Shown here in pieces: positions 35,339 to 44,044 of a stretch of DNA of 64,000 nucleotides; position 1 is the first letter of the stretch; each line of letters starts with the position of its first letter. Location: contig CAXBIS010000006.1 in assembly GCA_963975885.1 (NCBI GenBank), forward strand, positions 109,435 to 173,434, given 5' to 3'. Under the pieces are notes generated by a model, which did no database searches, had not been told where the DNA came from, and worked only from the letters and a program-made list of their open reading frames with translations. The translations under genes were made by a program, and so were the position numbers. Origin of the DNA: Pseudazoarcus sp963975885 (GTDB lineage Bacteria > Pseudomonadota > Gammaproteobacteria > Burkholderiales > Rhodocyclaceae).

Positions 35339-36453
35339 CCTTCGGAGCACTGCAGCGCGTTGAACGGCTGCGCATGAGCGGCGTATTCGGCGTCGCGATG
35401 GAAGGTGATGACGTGATCGGCTTCCAGGCGGATGCCGATCATCTCGCCCAGCGCATGGTTGTGGTGACTGGGCACCAGCGAGAGAACGCGCGCGCCCGAA
35501 TCCAGTTCCAGTGTGTACAGGATGTCGGCGCCGCGAAAGGCCTTCTTGAGAACGCGGGCCTGGAGCGTGCTGTCGTCGTCGTGCACGACGTCGTCCGGGC
35601 GCAACAGCACCTCGACCGTGCAGCGGCCGCAGTTGCGGCCATCCTCGATACGGCATTCGGTGGGGATGGCGCTCACCAGCAGACCCAGGTCGGTGCGCAC
35701 GTGATGATCGTCGATGACCTCGCCCGAGAGCAGCACGCCCTGTCCGATGAAATCGGCCACGAAGCGGTTGCACGGCCGGTGGTACAGGTTGTAGGGCGTG
35801 TCCCATTGCTGGATGCGCCCTTCGTGCATGATGCCGATCTCGTCGGCGACGGCGAAGGCCTCGTTCTGATCGTGAGTGACCATCACCGCGGTGATGCCGG
35901 TTGCCTTGATGATGTCGCGCACCTCGTGGGAGAGGCGCTCACGCAGTTCCACGTCGAGATTCGAGAAGGGCTCGTCGAGCAGCAGCAGATCCGGTTCGGG
36001 GGCGAGCGCGCGCGCCAGCGCGACGCGCTGCTGCTGGCCGCCCGACAACTCGTGTGGATAGCGTGCCCCCTGGCCGGCCAGCCCGATCACGCCGAGCATG
36101 GCCTCGACACGTGAGTGGCGCGCCCCCGCTTCGAGCCCGCGCAGTCCGAAGCCGATGTTGGCGCCCACAGTGAGGTGGGGAAACAGCGCGTAGTCCTGGA
36201 ACACCATGCCGATGCGCCGCTGTTCGGGCGGCAGATGAATCGAGGTGCTGCTGACCACGCGTCCGTCCAGCCGGATTTCGCCCGCATCGACATGCTCGAA
36301 GCCGGCGATGCAGCGTAGCACGGTGGTTTTCCCGCAGCCCGAAGGCCCCAGCAGGCAACCGATCGCTCCGCGCGGCAGGCGCATGGACAGTCGCCGCACG
36401 ACCGGGTGCGCGTCGTAGGCCAGTTCGATCGCACTGAGTTCGAGATGGGACAT
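35335..36453 (-). CDS. ABC transporter ATP-binding protein, Fe3+ type (FbpC-like)
   Basis: 372 residues. Walker A GPSGCGKT, Q-loop FQDYALFPH, signature LSGGQQQR, Walker B LLLLDEPFSNLD and H-loop VMVTHDQ are all present. A C-terminal TOBE-like regulatory domain (residues about 240-372) includes FIGQGVLLSGEV and LRPDDVVHDDDS. It should power the divergent permease gene across a Fur-like site; together they form an iron(III)-type importer lacking a local binding protein. Its stop overlaps the aat ATG. Confidence 0.88.
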   Translation of the reverse strand: MSHLELSAIELAYDAHPVVRRLSMRLPRGAIGCLLGPSGCGKTTVLRCIAGFEHVDAGEIRLDGRVVSSTSIHLPPEQRRIGMVFQDYALFPHLTVGANIGFGLRGLEAGARHSRVEAMLGVIGLAGQGARYPHELSGGQQQRVALARALAPEPDLLLLDEPFSNLDVELRERLSHEVRDIIKATGITAVMVTHDQNEAFAVADEIGIMHEGRIQQWDTPYNLYHRPCNRFVADFIGQGVLLSGEVIDDHHVRTDLGLLVSAIPTECRIEDGRNCGRCTVEVLLRPDDVVHDDDSTLQARVLKKAFRGADILYTLELDSGARVLSLVPSHHNHALGEMIGIRLEADHVITFHRDAEYAAHAQPFNALQCSEG

Positions 36454-36499
36454 CGGGATTCGCGCGTCGCAGCATTTGGCGACGCGCCTCCGTAGAAGC

Positions 36500-36518
36500 G
36501 ATAATGCGATCAATTATA
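36500..36518. promoter_or_regulatory. Fur-box-like site between divergent iron transporter genes
   Basis: GATAATGCGATCAATTATA matches 13 of 19 positions of the classical Fur box GATAATGATAATCATTATC, with both flanking halves nearly intact. It lies 47 bases from the ATPase start and 54 from the permease start. Confidence 0.55.
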
Positions 36519-36571
36519 ATTTCTAAAACACGGGCCGTGCAGCGAAGGCGGCCCGTTTCTTCGGGTTTCCG

Positions 36572-38287
36572 ATGCAAGCCAGGACCGTTTCCACCCGCTT
36601 TTTGCCGGATCGCTCTCCCCTGACCTGGTCGGGGCTGCTCGTTGCGCTGCTGATCGCGGTGCCGGTGCTGTCGGTATTTTCCAACGTGCTCGTCGGCGGC
36701 ACATCGGACACCTGGAGCCATATGGCTTCGACGGTGCTGCCCGAGTTCATCCGCAATACGGTCGTGATGTGCGTGGTCGTCGGACTCGGCGTGGCCAGCA
36801 TCGGTGTGCTCGGGGCGTGGTTCACCAGCATGTTCGACTTTCCCGGGCGGCGTGTGCTCGAGTGGGCGCTGGTGCTGCCGCTGGCCGTGCCGGCCTACGT
36901 CATGGCCTATGTCTACACCGATTTCCTGCAGTTCGTCGGACCGGTACAGAGCGCCTTGCGCGAATGGTTCGGCTGGGGTGCGGGCGACTACTGGTTTCCC
37001 GACGTGCGTTCGGTCGGTGGCGCGTCGGCGATGTTCATGTTCGTGCTCTATCCCTACGTCTATCTGCTCGCGCGTACCGCGTTTCTGGAGCGTGCCGCGG
37101 GCATGCTCGAGGCCGGGCGCTCGCTCGGCCTGGGTCCGTGGGGCAGTTTCTGGCAGGTCTCATTGCCTTTGGCGCGCCCGGCCATCGTCGCCGGTACCGC
37201 GCTGGCGTTGATGGAGACGCTCGCCGATTTCGGCACCGTCTCGTACTTCGGTGTGCAGACCTTCACCACGGGTATCTATCGTGCCTGGTTCTCCTTCGGT
37301 GATCGTGCAGCCGCGGCGCAGTTGGCGGCGCTACTGCTCGGTTTCGTGATCGTCGTGCTGGTGCTCGAGCGCATCAGTCGGGGACGTGCGCGTTTCAACA
37401 ACACTTCGCGCCAGAACGCCTCGCCGGCACGCATCCGGCTGCGGGGTTGGCACGCCTGGGGTGTGACGGCGCTGTGCGTGATGCCTCTGGTCGCCGGCTT
37501 CCTGCTGCCCGGGGCGTTGTTGCTCCATATGGCCATCGTCGATGGCGATGCGCAGTTCGGGCCGCGGTTCGTGCTGCTTGCGCGCAACAGTTTCGTACTG
37601 GCCTCGGTTACTGCCGTACTGGCGGTCGGGCTGGCGTTGTTGCTCGCCTATGCGGCGCGCCTTTCACCGTCGAACTGGCCGCAGGCGGGCAATCGGGTGG
37701 TCGGACTGGGTTATGCCGTGCCCGGCTCGGTGATCGCAGTCGGGGTGCTGATCCCGGTGACCCGACTCGACAATGCCATTGCCGAGGCCGCGATGACCTG
37801 GTTCGGGGTCAATCCCGGACTCGTCCTGACCGGCGGCATCGCAGCCCTGGTCTATGCCTACCTGACGCGCTTTCTGTCGATCGCGCTCCACACGGTTGAC
37901 GCCAGTCTGGGCAAGATCACGCCCAACATGGACGACGCTTCGCGCATTCTCGGCCACGGGCGTTTCGCCACGCTGCGCCGGGTGCACGTGCCGATGCTGC
38001 GTGGCAGCCTGCTGACGGCAGGCCTGCTGGTTTTCGTGGACGTGATGAAGGAGTTGCCGGCGACGCTGGTGATGCGTCCGTTCAATTTCGACACGCTCGC
38101 CACCCAGGCCCACAACCTGGCGGCGGACGAGCGTCTGGCCGAAGCCTCGACGGCGGCGCTGACCATTGTCGCGGTCGGCCTGGTGCCGATGATCGTGCTA
38201 TCGCGCCAGATCGTGAAGGGACGGCGCGGACGTCGCGCACCGACGCCTGCACCCAGGATGGCTGGGGAGAGCGTCGCACGCGCATAG
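36572..38287 (+). CDS. ABC transporter permease, Fe3+ type (FbpB-like, fused)
   Basis: 571 residues with about 12 hydrophobic segments: two permease units in tandem, as in FbpB/SfuB and ThiP. EAA-loop motifs occur in both halves (AGRSLGLGPWGSFWQVSLP and ASRILGHGRFATLRRVHVP). GLGYAVPGSVIAVGVL and FVDVMKELPATLVMRPFNF are typical. The ATG at 36572 follows the Fur-like site. No substrate-binding protein is nearby; it may be encoded elsewhere. Confidence 0.9.
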   Translation: MQARTVSTRFLPDRSPLTWSGLLVALLIAVPVLSVFSNVLVGGTSDTWSHMASTVLPEFIRNTVVMCVVVGLGVASIGVLGAWFTSMFDFPGRRVLEWALVLPLAVPAYVMAYVYTDFLQFVGPVQSALREWFGWGAGDYWFPDVRSVGGASAMFMFVLYPYVYLLARTAFLERAAGMLEAGRSLGLGPWGSFWQVSLPLARPAIVAGTALALMETLADFGTVSYFGVQTFTTGIYRAWFSFGDRAAAAQLAALLLGFVIVVLVLERISRGRARFNNTSRQNASPARIRLRGWHAWGVTALCVMPLVAGFLLPGALLLHMAIVDGDAQFGPRFVLLARNSFVLASVTAVLAVGLALLLAYAARLSPSNWPQAGNRVVGLGYAVPGSVIAVGVLIPVTRLDNAIAEAAMTWFGVNPGLVLTGGIAALVYAYLTRFLSIALHTVDASLGKITPNMDDASRILGHGRFATLRRVHVPMLRGSLLTAGLLVFVDVMKELPATLVMRPFNFDTLATQAHNLAADERLAEASTAALTIVAVGLVPMIVLSRQIVKGRRGRRAPTPAPRMAGESVARA

Positions 38288-38421
38288 GACGTTCAGGAAG
38301 CGCTACGGTTTCGGGCGCTGCCTGTCCTTGCGAGCGTGGCCCGGCAATCTCGCATGCCGACCAGTTCGGCGGCGCGAGACTGCCGCGTTGCCCGCAAAGA
38401 TTCAGGCTTGGCGTTGCCGCC

Positions 38422-38631
38422 TCAGTCTTCGATGCGGAACCCGACCTTGAGCTTGACCTGCCAATGGGCGATCTTGCCGTCGGCGATGTGGCCGCGGATC
38501 TCGGTGGTTTCGAACCAGTCGAGGTGACGCAGCGACTTGTTGGCCGTGGCGATGGCGTTGCGGATGGCGTCATCCGTGCCTTGGGTCGAAGAACCGACCA
38601 GTTCGACAAGCTTGTAGACGTGTGCGGACAT
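38422..38631 (-). CDS. Dodecin
   Basis: 69 residues, the standard dodecin length. HVYKLVELVGSSTQGTDDAI and the closing QVKLKVGFRIE match the flavin-binding dodecamer family, with the stacking Trp in HLDWFETTEIRG. It stores or buffers flavins. Strong ribosome-binding site GGAGG. Confidence 0.93.
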   Translation of the reverse strand: MSAHVYKLVELVGSSTQGTDDAIRNAIATANKSLRHLDWFETTEIRGHIADGKIAHWQVKLKVGFRIED

Positions 38632-38710
38632 GCTGGAACCTCCGTTGCACTCGTTGCAGGAGATCCCAGTATAGGGGCGGGGTGGGCCGCGGGTCGAACC
38701 GGTCCGATGT

Positions 38711-40942
38711 TCAGCGGTCTGTGAGGCGGATCTCGATGCGCTGGTTGCGCGACTGTGCTTCGGGTGTGCCGCGCGTATCGAGCGGGTGCCTGGCGCCGTA
38801 GCCGTTGGCCGCCAGTCGCGAGGGCGGGACGTCGCGCGCCTGCAGGAATCGCGTGATCGCGCGGGCGCGGGCGACGCTCAGTTCGTCGTTCGAGGCGAAG
38901 CGCGCTCCGCTGACCGGGCGATCGTCGGTGTGCGCGTCGACGCGCAGCGACCATTGCGCCGAGGCCGGGAAGTTCGTCGACGCGGACTTCAGAATCTCGG
39001 CGAGGCTGGCCAGTCGGGCGCGCGCGGCGTCGCCCAGTTCAGCCGAGCCGGGCGGGAACAGCACGTCCGCGGGGAGAATGAAGCGCTCGCCGACCATGCC
39101 CGACGCGTTGCCGAAGACCGGACGCAGCGCGGCATAGAACTCTCGCCGGTGCTCGGCGAAGGACTTTTGCTGGGGGGCGGGTTCGATGGTGGCGTCGACC
39201 AGCGCGACCGCGCGCTCGCGTTCCGCTGCTGCGACGCTGCGCGCAGCCAGTTCCGAGCGCGTCGCATTGAGTTGTGATTCGAGATCGGTCACGCGGCGAT
39301 TGCTTTGCTCAAGCGCTTTCTTGGCTGCCTCCAGTTGCGTTTTCAGTGCCGCGGCATCGGGCCCGGGCTCTGGCGTGGCGACCGCTTCGGCCAGTTCGCC
39401 TTCGAGTTCGGTCACACGCTCGCGCGCGGCGGCGATGTCGTTCTGCGCACTGGCCACGGTGCTCTGCAGGGCCTCGATGCGGCGCTCGCGATCGCTCAGT
39501 GCGGCGCGCGCTGCATCGAGTGCCTGCCGCGTCTGTTCGTCCGGCGAGGCCGTGCGCTCACGCTCCATCTGCGCGAGATTGCTGCGGCTCTTCTCGAGGT
39601 CCTGGCGCGATTGTTCGAGTGCGCGTTCGAGGTTCTCGATGCGCTTGTCGCGCTCGGCCATCGTCGATCTTGCGGCGGCCAGTTGCTGCTCGATCTCCTG
39701 GCCACTTTGTGCGCTTCGCATCAGTTCGGACAGCGCCGTGGTGTGGGCCTCGTCGAGCTGCGCGATGCGTTGTTCGCGCGCCCGAACGACTTCCTGGGCC
39801 GAAGCCAATGATCGTTCCAGTGCGGCAACGCGCTCGTTGCCCTGTGCGATATCGCGCTTGGCCTGTGCAATCGTCTGGTCGAGCTGATCGATGCGCTGCT
39901 CGCGTGACGAGATCTGTTTGCGTGCCTCTGCCAGCGTGGCTTCGACACGTGCGAGGTTCTCGCGCGTGCCGCCCAGATCCCCTTCGAGTGCGGCGATGCG
40001 CAGTTCGCGGTCGGCAAGCTGCTGGCGTGCTGCGCTCAGTTCGCGATCGAGCGCCTCGACACGACGCTCGCGTACGGCCAGCGTCTCGCGTGACTCGCCC
40101 AGGCTGCGATCCAGTTCGGCAATGCGCTGCTTACCTGCGGCGAGCTCTTCGCGCGACGTGGCGAGGTTGCGGTCGAGCTCGGTGATGCGCCGCTCGCGTT
40201 CGACCAGGTCGCTGCGGGCCTGCGCCAGCGTGGTTTCGAGCTCCGCGATGCGTTGCTTTCCCGAGTCGATGTCGGCGTTCGCCGCAGCGAGGCTCGCCTC
40301 ACGTTCGACGATGGTTTCGCGCGCGGCCGCGAGCCGGGTCTGCAAGTCGTCGCCGCGCGCGCGCGCCTGACGGGTCTCGTCGCGCGCAGTGGCGAGTGCG
40401 CGCTCGGATTCTGCGGTAAGCGTGGCGATGCGCTGCTCGGAGGCCTCGGCGAGCGAGCGCAGGGCGCGCTCGGAGGCTTCGGCCTGATCGGCACGGCTGC
40501 GTTCCGAGACAGCCAGTTCGGTGGTCAGGAATTCGACACGCTGTGCGAGTTTGTCGTTGGTTGCGCGCAGACGGGTGTTTTGCTCGCGCTGGTCGTTCAG
40601 CTCGATGTCGGTAGCGGACAGTGCCGCGTCGAGTTCGAGTGCGCGAGCGCGCAGGGCGTCGCGCTCGCGTTCGGTGCCCGTCAGCGTCTCCGACAGCTCG
40701 CCGATTGTCGCCTCGGCACGCTGGCGCGTACTCGATTCCTTCTGCAGGCGGTCGGTGCGGGCGCTCAGTTCCGCGTCCAGGCGGGCCAGCGCACGATCGC
40801 GTCCGGTGATCACGTCGGTGATCATGAACTGACCGACGGCGAAGATCAGCAGACCGAAGACCGTGACCAGCAGCAGCGCGGCGAGCGCGCCGACGAAGCC
40901 CGGCCAGAAATCGAGGGCGCGACGACGGTTGAGCATCGCCAT
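38711..40942 (-). CDS. OmpA-like (MotB-type) inner-membrane protein with long coiled coil
   Basis: 743 residues. One membrane helix near the N-terminus (residues about 19-41, ALAALLLVTVFGLLIFAVGQF) is followed by about 500 residues of coiled coil and a C-terminal OmpA-like peptidoglycan-binding domain (FPPGSAELGDAARARL, RVDAHTDDRP, NDELSVARARAITRFL, RNQRIEIRL). The preceding gene encodes a MotA/ExbB-like channel protein 4 bases upstream, so the two probably form an ion-driven envelope complex. In related coiled-coil/OmpA proteins a membrane Asp follows a W-P-G-F-V motif; here the motif is WPGFVG, with Gly18 in place of Asp, and no other acidic residue lies in the helix. Function unknown. Confidence 0.82.
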   Translation of the reverse strand: MAMLNRRRALDFWPGFVGALAALLLVTVFGLLIFAVGQFMITDVITGRDRALARLDAELSARTDRLQKESSTRQRAEATIGELSETLTGTERERDALRARALELDAALSATDIELNDQREQNTRLRATNDKLAQRVEFLTTELAVSERSRADQAEASERALRSLAEASEQRIATLTAESERALATARDETRQARARGDDLQTRLAAARETIVEREASLAAANADIDSGKQRIAELETTLAQARSDLVERERRITELDRNLATSREELAAGKQRIAELDRSLGESRETLAVRERRVEALDRELSAARQQLADRELRIAALEGDLGGTRENLARVEATLAEARKQISSREQRIDQLDQTIAQAKRDIAQGNERVAALERSLASAQEVVRAREQRIAQLDEAHTTALSELMRSAQSGQEIEQQLAAARSTMAERDKRIENLERALEQSRQDLEKSRSNLAQMERERTASPDEQTRQALDAARAALSDRERRIEALQSTVASAQNDIAAARERVTELEGELAEAVATPEPGPDAAALKTQLEAAKKALEQSNRRVTDLESQLNATRSELAARSVAAAERERAVALVDATIEPAPQQKSFAEHRREFYAALRPVFGNASGMVGERFILPADVLFPPGSAELGDAARARLASLAEILKSASTNFPASAQWSLRVDAHTDDRPVSGARFASNDELSVARARAITRFLQARDVPPSRLAANGYGARHPLDTRGTPEAQSRNQRIEIRLTDR
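39716..40261 (-). repeat. 21-residue tandem repeats in the OmpA-like coiled coil
   Basis: Residues 228-409 consist of eight imperfect 21-residue units (three heptads each, 63 bases of DNA), on the pattern [RG]-x-x-R-[IV]-x-x-L-x-x-x-[LI]-A-x-x-R-x-x-[LI]. A single 14-residue (two-heptad) unit interrupts them between units five and six. Unit starts: RERRITELD, GKQRIAELD, RERRVEALD, RELRIAALE, REQRIDQLD, GNERVAALE, REQRIAQLD, preceded by GKQRIAELE. The repeated DNA could vary in copy number. Confidence 0.85.
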
Positions 40943-40946
40943 CGGC

Positions 40947-41756
40947 TTAATCGGCCTTGCCGTTGCCGGAAGCGTTGTTGATCGCGCGGATCAGCTCGCG
41001 CAGTTCATCGCGAATCTCGTCGGTGTTCGACGAAGCCTGCACGGCTGGTTCGTCCACCACGCTCGCGAGCCACTGGTCGATCTCCTGGTAGAAGCGGTTC
41101 TGGGCGTGGCCCGCGTTCAGGTCGAGAAAGCCGACCACCAGCGAGCCGGCCAGCCCGAACAATGCACAGGAGAAACTTGTGGCCATGCCCGAGAGCGGTT
41201 CATCGAGCTGCAGCTTCATGCTCTCGAACATTTCGATCGCGTTGCTGCCGCCGCTGATGTCGCCGATGATCTCGCCGACCGAGCGCACCGTCACGAGCAG
41301 ACCCCAGAAGGTGCCCAGCAGTCCCAGGAAGATCAGCGCACCGATGATGTAGCGGCTCAGGTCCCGCTGCTCCTCGAGGCGGATCTGCACGCCGTCGAGC
41401 GTGGCGCGCATCATCGCCGGGGTCAGCCGCGGTTGTTCGCCGTCTTCGACCGAGGTGGTCAGGGTGCGGGCGAGCGGGGCGAGCATGACGGGCTTGGTCG
41501 CATGCGGTGCGTCCGGCCCGCCGAGGCTGTAACTCTCGGCCCACAGCACCTCGCGCTGCAATTTCCAGACATGGACGAAATTGATGACCACGCCGATTGC
41601 GAAGACGACGAGAATCAGTGCGTTGAACGGGAGGTTGGCCAGAAAGGCGAACTGCAGTTGCGGAATCAGATAGGCCGCAAGCGCGACGATCACAGCCACG
41701 AACACGGCCATCCAGGTGGTCACGTGAAGGGGCTTGGTGAATTCCATACGTTCCAT
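40947..41756 (-). CDS. MotA/TolQ/ExbB proton-channel family protein
   Basis: 269 residues with four membrane segments (VFVAVIVALAAYLI; ILVVFAIGVVINFVHVW; IIGALIFLGLLGTFWGLLVT; MATSFSCALFGLAGSLVVGF). The SCALFGLAGSL helix is the family's conserved segment lining the pore. It is the channel partner of the OmpA-like protein whose gene starts 4 bases downstream. The start at 41756 (MERMEF) has GAGGA eight bases upstream; ATGs at 41777 and 41747 are alternatives. Function of the pair unknown. Confidence 0.85.
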   Translation of the reverse strand: MERMEFTKPLHVTTWMAVFVAVIVALAAYLIPQLQFAFLANLPFNALILVVFAIGVVINFVHVWKLQREVLWAESYSLGGPDAPHATKPVMLAPLARTLTTSVEDGEQPRLTPAMMRATLDGVQIRLEEQRDLSRYIIGALIFLGLLGTFWGLLVTVRSVGEIIGDISGGSNAIEMFESMKLQLDEPLSGMATSFSCALFGLAGSLVVGFLDLNAGHAQNRFYQEIDQWLASVVDEPAVQASSNTDEIRDELRELIRAINNASGNGKAD

Positions 41757-41934
41757 CGTGTCGGTCCTCGTCTGCACCTGCGGCCGGGCTCGGGCCGTAC
41801 CCGATCATCGAATGATTCTAGCGCGAACCCCGATACGAAAGGCGATCGCGGGTAGACGCACGCGGCGCGAGTGCCTGTATCACCCCCGTGTCATGGGTCG
41901 CCCGTATCCTACCGGTGCGCCAGGCGGGCGGCAA

Positions 41935-42291
41935 TCACGCGGTCGCTGCGCGCAGGCGAACCCACAAGGTGCGCAGCACGAATGCGGCGAGGACGCCCGT
42001 CGCATCGGCGATCCAGTCGAGCGGATCCCCCGAGCGATGGCCGGTGGCCGACTGCGCGATCTCGATGACCAGTCCATAGACCAGCAGCAGGGCGAGTACC
42101 GACGGGATGCGTGCCGGCCAGACCGTGAAGCCGAACAGCGCAAATCCTGCGAAGGCGGCAAAATGGAACAGCTTGTCGCGACCGGCGGCGAGACTCACCC
42201 CTTCGGGCGGAGGCAGCAACGCGACCACGAAGCCGGCCACCAACGACAGCACGAACAGCACGGCGAAGATACGGCGAAGTGAAGCGGACAT
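41935..42291 (-). CDS. VanZ-like small membrane protein
   Basis: 118 residues with four hydrophobic segments. FVVALLPPPEGVSLAAGRDKLFHFAAFAGFA and the ending SGDPLDWIADATGVLAAF (with D-x-x-A-N/T-x-x-G type spacing) match the VanZ family of unknown function. The MSASLRR start was chosen because the upstream frame has no hydrophobic segment; its ribosome-binding site is weak. Confidence 0.7.
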   Translation of the reverse strand: MSASLRRIFAVLFVLSLVAGFVVALLPPPEGVSLAAGRDKLFHFAAFAGFALFGFTVWPARIPSVLALLLVYGLVIEIAQSATGHRSGDPLDWIADATGVLAAFVLRTLWVRLRAATA

Positions 42292-42376
42292 GAGGAAACC
42301 GATGGCTGCGGGCGTGGTCGGACCGGGGAGAAGCGGAGATCGTTCCGCAAGGTGATGCAAGTACGGGAGGCATTGT

Positions 42377-43537
42377 ATGGCGACGGGCTTTGAGCATGCA
42401 GTGCGGCGCGTTGCCGCGATTGTCAGCATTCATTTCCTGCTCCTGAGCGCGCCGGGCGCGCTCGCGGCGCCCGAAGCCGTGGGAGGCAATACCGAGCTGC
42501 GCGTTCACATCGTGGCCGAAGGGCTACAGTCGCCGTGGGCACTGGCCTTTCTGCCGGACGCTCGCATGCTGATCACCGAACGTGCCGGACGCATGCGCAT
42601 CGTCGACGCAGACGGGGGCATCTCCGATGCCTTGAAGGGGGTTCCGCGCGTGCACGCGCAGGGACAGGGCGGATTGCTCGACGTGGTCCTCAGCTCCGAG
42701 TTCGAACGGGACCGGACGATCTTCTTCTCCTACGCCGAACCCACCTCGAACGGGGCACGAACGGCCGTCTCGCGTGCCGAGCTTGACTTGCCGGGCATGC
42801 GCTTGCGCGCGGTGGAGCGCATCTTCGCGCAAAACGACGATCCCGGCGGCGGTCACCATTTCGGCTCGCGGCTGGTCGTCGGGTCGGGCGGCATGCTGTT
42901 CGTCACGCTGGGCGACCGCAATCAGATGCGCGAGCGTTCACGGCGGCTCGACAGTCATCTGGGCAAGATCGTGCGCATCGCACCGGACGGCTCGGCGCCC
43001 AGGGACAATCCCTTCGTCGGTCGTCGCGGTGCGCTCGACGAGATCTGGACCTACGGTCATCGCAACGTGCAGGGGGCCGCACTGCACCCGGACAGCGGCG
43101 CGCTGTGGATTCACGAGCACGGCCCGCGCGGCGGCGACGAGGTGAACATCATCCGCGCCGGGGCCGACTACGGCTGGCCGGACATCACGCACGGACGCAA
43201 CTACGTGACCCGGCTTCCATTCGGCGAGGCGACCGAGCGCGAGGGGGTCGAATCGCCCGTGCACTACTGGGTGCCGACCTCGATCGCGCCGTCGGGCATG
43301 GCCTTCTATACGGGTGAATCCATTCCTGAGTGGCGTGGCAATCTGTTCATCGGTGCGCTGGCCGGGCGGAAACTGGTACGTCTGGAACTCGATGGGGAGC
43401 GCGTGGTGGCCGAACACGCCTTGCTCGAGGACATGGGTTCGCGCATTCGCGACGTGCGCATGGGGCCCGATGGCCATCTGTATCTGCTCGACGAGAGCCA
43501 CGGGCGCATTTTGCGTCTCGAGCCGGACGAGGGCTGA
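42377..43537 (+). CDS. PQQ-dependent sugar dehydrogenase (YliI/Asd-like)
   Basis: 386 residues. A signal peptide (AAIVSIHFLLLSAPGALAA) is followed by a six-bladed propeller of the soluble aldose/sorbosone dehydrogenase family: GLQSPWALAFLPDARMLITE, the catalytic His region GGHHFGSRLVV, WTYGHRNVQGAALHPDSG, HGPRGGDEVNIIRAGADYGW and VPTSIAPSGMAFYTG. Periplasmic oxidation of aldoses or aldehydes with PQQ is the family reaction. GGGAGG six bases before the ATG. Confidence 0.9.
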   Translation: MATGFEHAVRRVAAIVSIHFLLLSAPGALAAPEAVGGNTELRVHIVAEGLQSPWALAFLPDARMLITERAGRMRIVDADGGISDALKGVPRVHAQGQGGLLDVVLSSEFERDRTIFFSYAEPTSNGARTAVSRAELDLPGMRLRAVERIFAQNDDPGGGHHFGSRLVVGSGGMLFVTLGDRNQMRERSRRLDSHLGKIVRIAPDGSAPRDNPFVGRRGALDEIWTYGHRNVQGAALHPDSGALWIHEHGPRGGDEVNIIRAGADYGWPDITHGRNYVTRLPFGEATEREGVESPVHYWVPTSIAPSGMAFYTGESIPEWRGNLFIGALAGRKLVRLELDGERVVAEHALLEDMGSRIRDVRMGPDGHLYLLDESHGRILRLEPDEG

Positions 43538-43575
43538 CACGGCGGGCGCATGCCCGATCAGCCAGCGCTGATGGC

Positions 43576-43953
43576 TCAGCCCTGAGCCGCGGCGATGCGT
43601 CGTCCGAATTCGCGTGCCTGTTGCCACAGGCGTCGTTGCTCGGTGGCGGCGACATGCGCCTGCACCTGGGCTTCGTCCAGCGTCGCGAAGCTCGCGAGCA
43701 GGCGAGCCAGGTGGCCGGGCTGAGGCAGGACCGGACCGAGAAACAGCACGGCGTCGCCACGTTGCACGAGCACCGTCGGAAAGCTCTCGATTTCCAGCGC
43801 GTCGGGCCAGTCGGGTTCGTCCTCGATGTCGGCCCAGTGGAAAGCATGGTCGCGGTGCTGGTCGGCGATGGCATCGAAGGGCGCGCGGTACTCACGGCAG
43901 ACGCCGCACCATTCGGCACACAGGCAGACGACGATCGTGGCATTCGTGGGCAT
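43576..43953 (-). CDS. Thioredoxin-like protein
   Basis: 125 residues. Active site AEWCGVCREYR (C-x-x-C) near residue 19, FHWADIEDEPDWPDALEIES, and the cis-Pro segment SFPTVLVQRGDAVLF. No signal peptide, so cytosolic. Convergent with the PQQ dehydrogenase gene. The long C-terminal helix (residues 80-125) is Arg/Gln/Ala-rich. Substrate unknown. Confidence 0.85.
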   Translation of the reverse strand: MPTNATIVVCLCAEWCGVCREYRAPFDAIADQHRDHAFHWADIEDEPDWPDALEIESFPTVLVQRGDAVLFLGPVLPQPGHLARLLASFATLDEAQVQAHVAATEQRRLWQQAREFGRRIAAAQG

Positions 43954-44044
43954 CGCGGGGTTCAGGGTCGAGGACAGGCGAGCAAGCCTATCAGCGCCGG
44001 GCGCTTGCGCCAATCCTGGAGCAGCGCCCAACGCTCGATCAGCC

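Noticed and set aside
39716..40261. CRISPR-like or satellite repeats
   Set aside because: The 63-base periodicity is in frame within a coding region and diverged at the DNA level; there are no spacers.
38711..41756. Zorya-type anti-phage system (ZorA/ZorB)
   Set aside because: The pair has MotA-like and OmpA-like proteins, but the coiled coil is on the OmpA subunit rather than on the channel subunit, and no ZorC/D/E genes are nearby.
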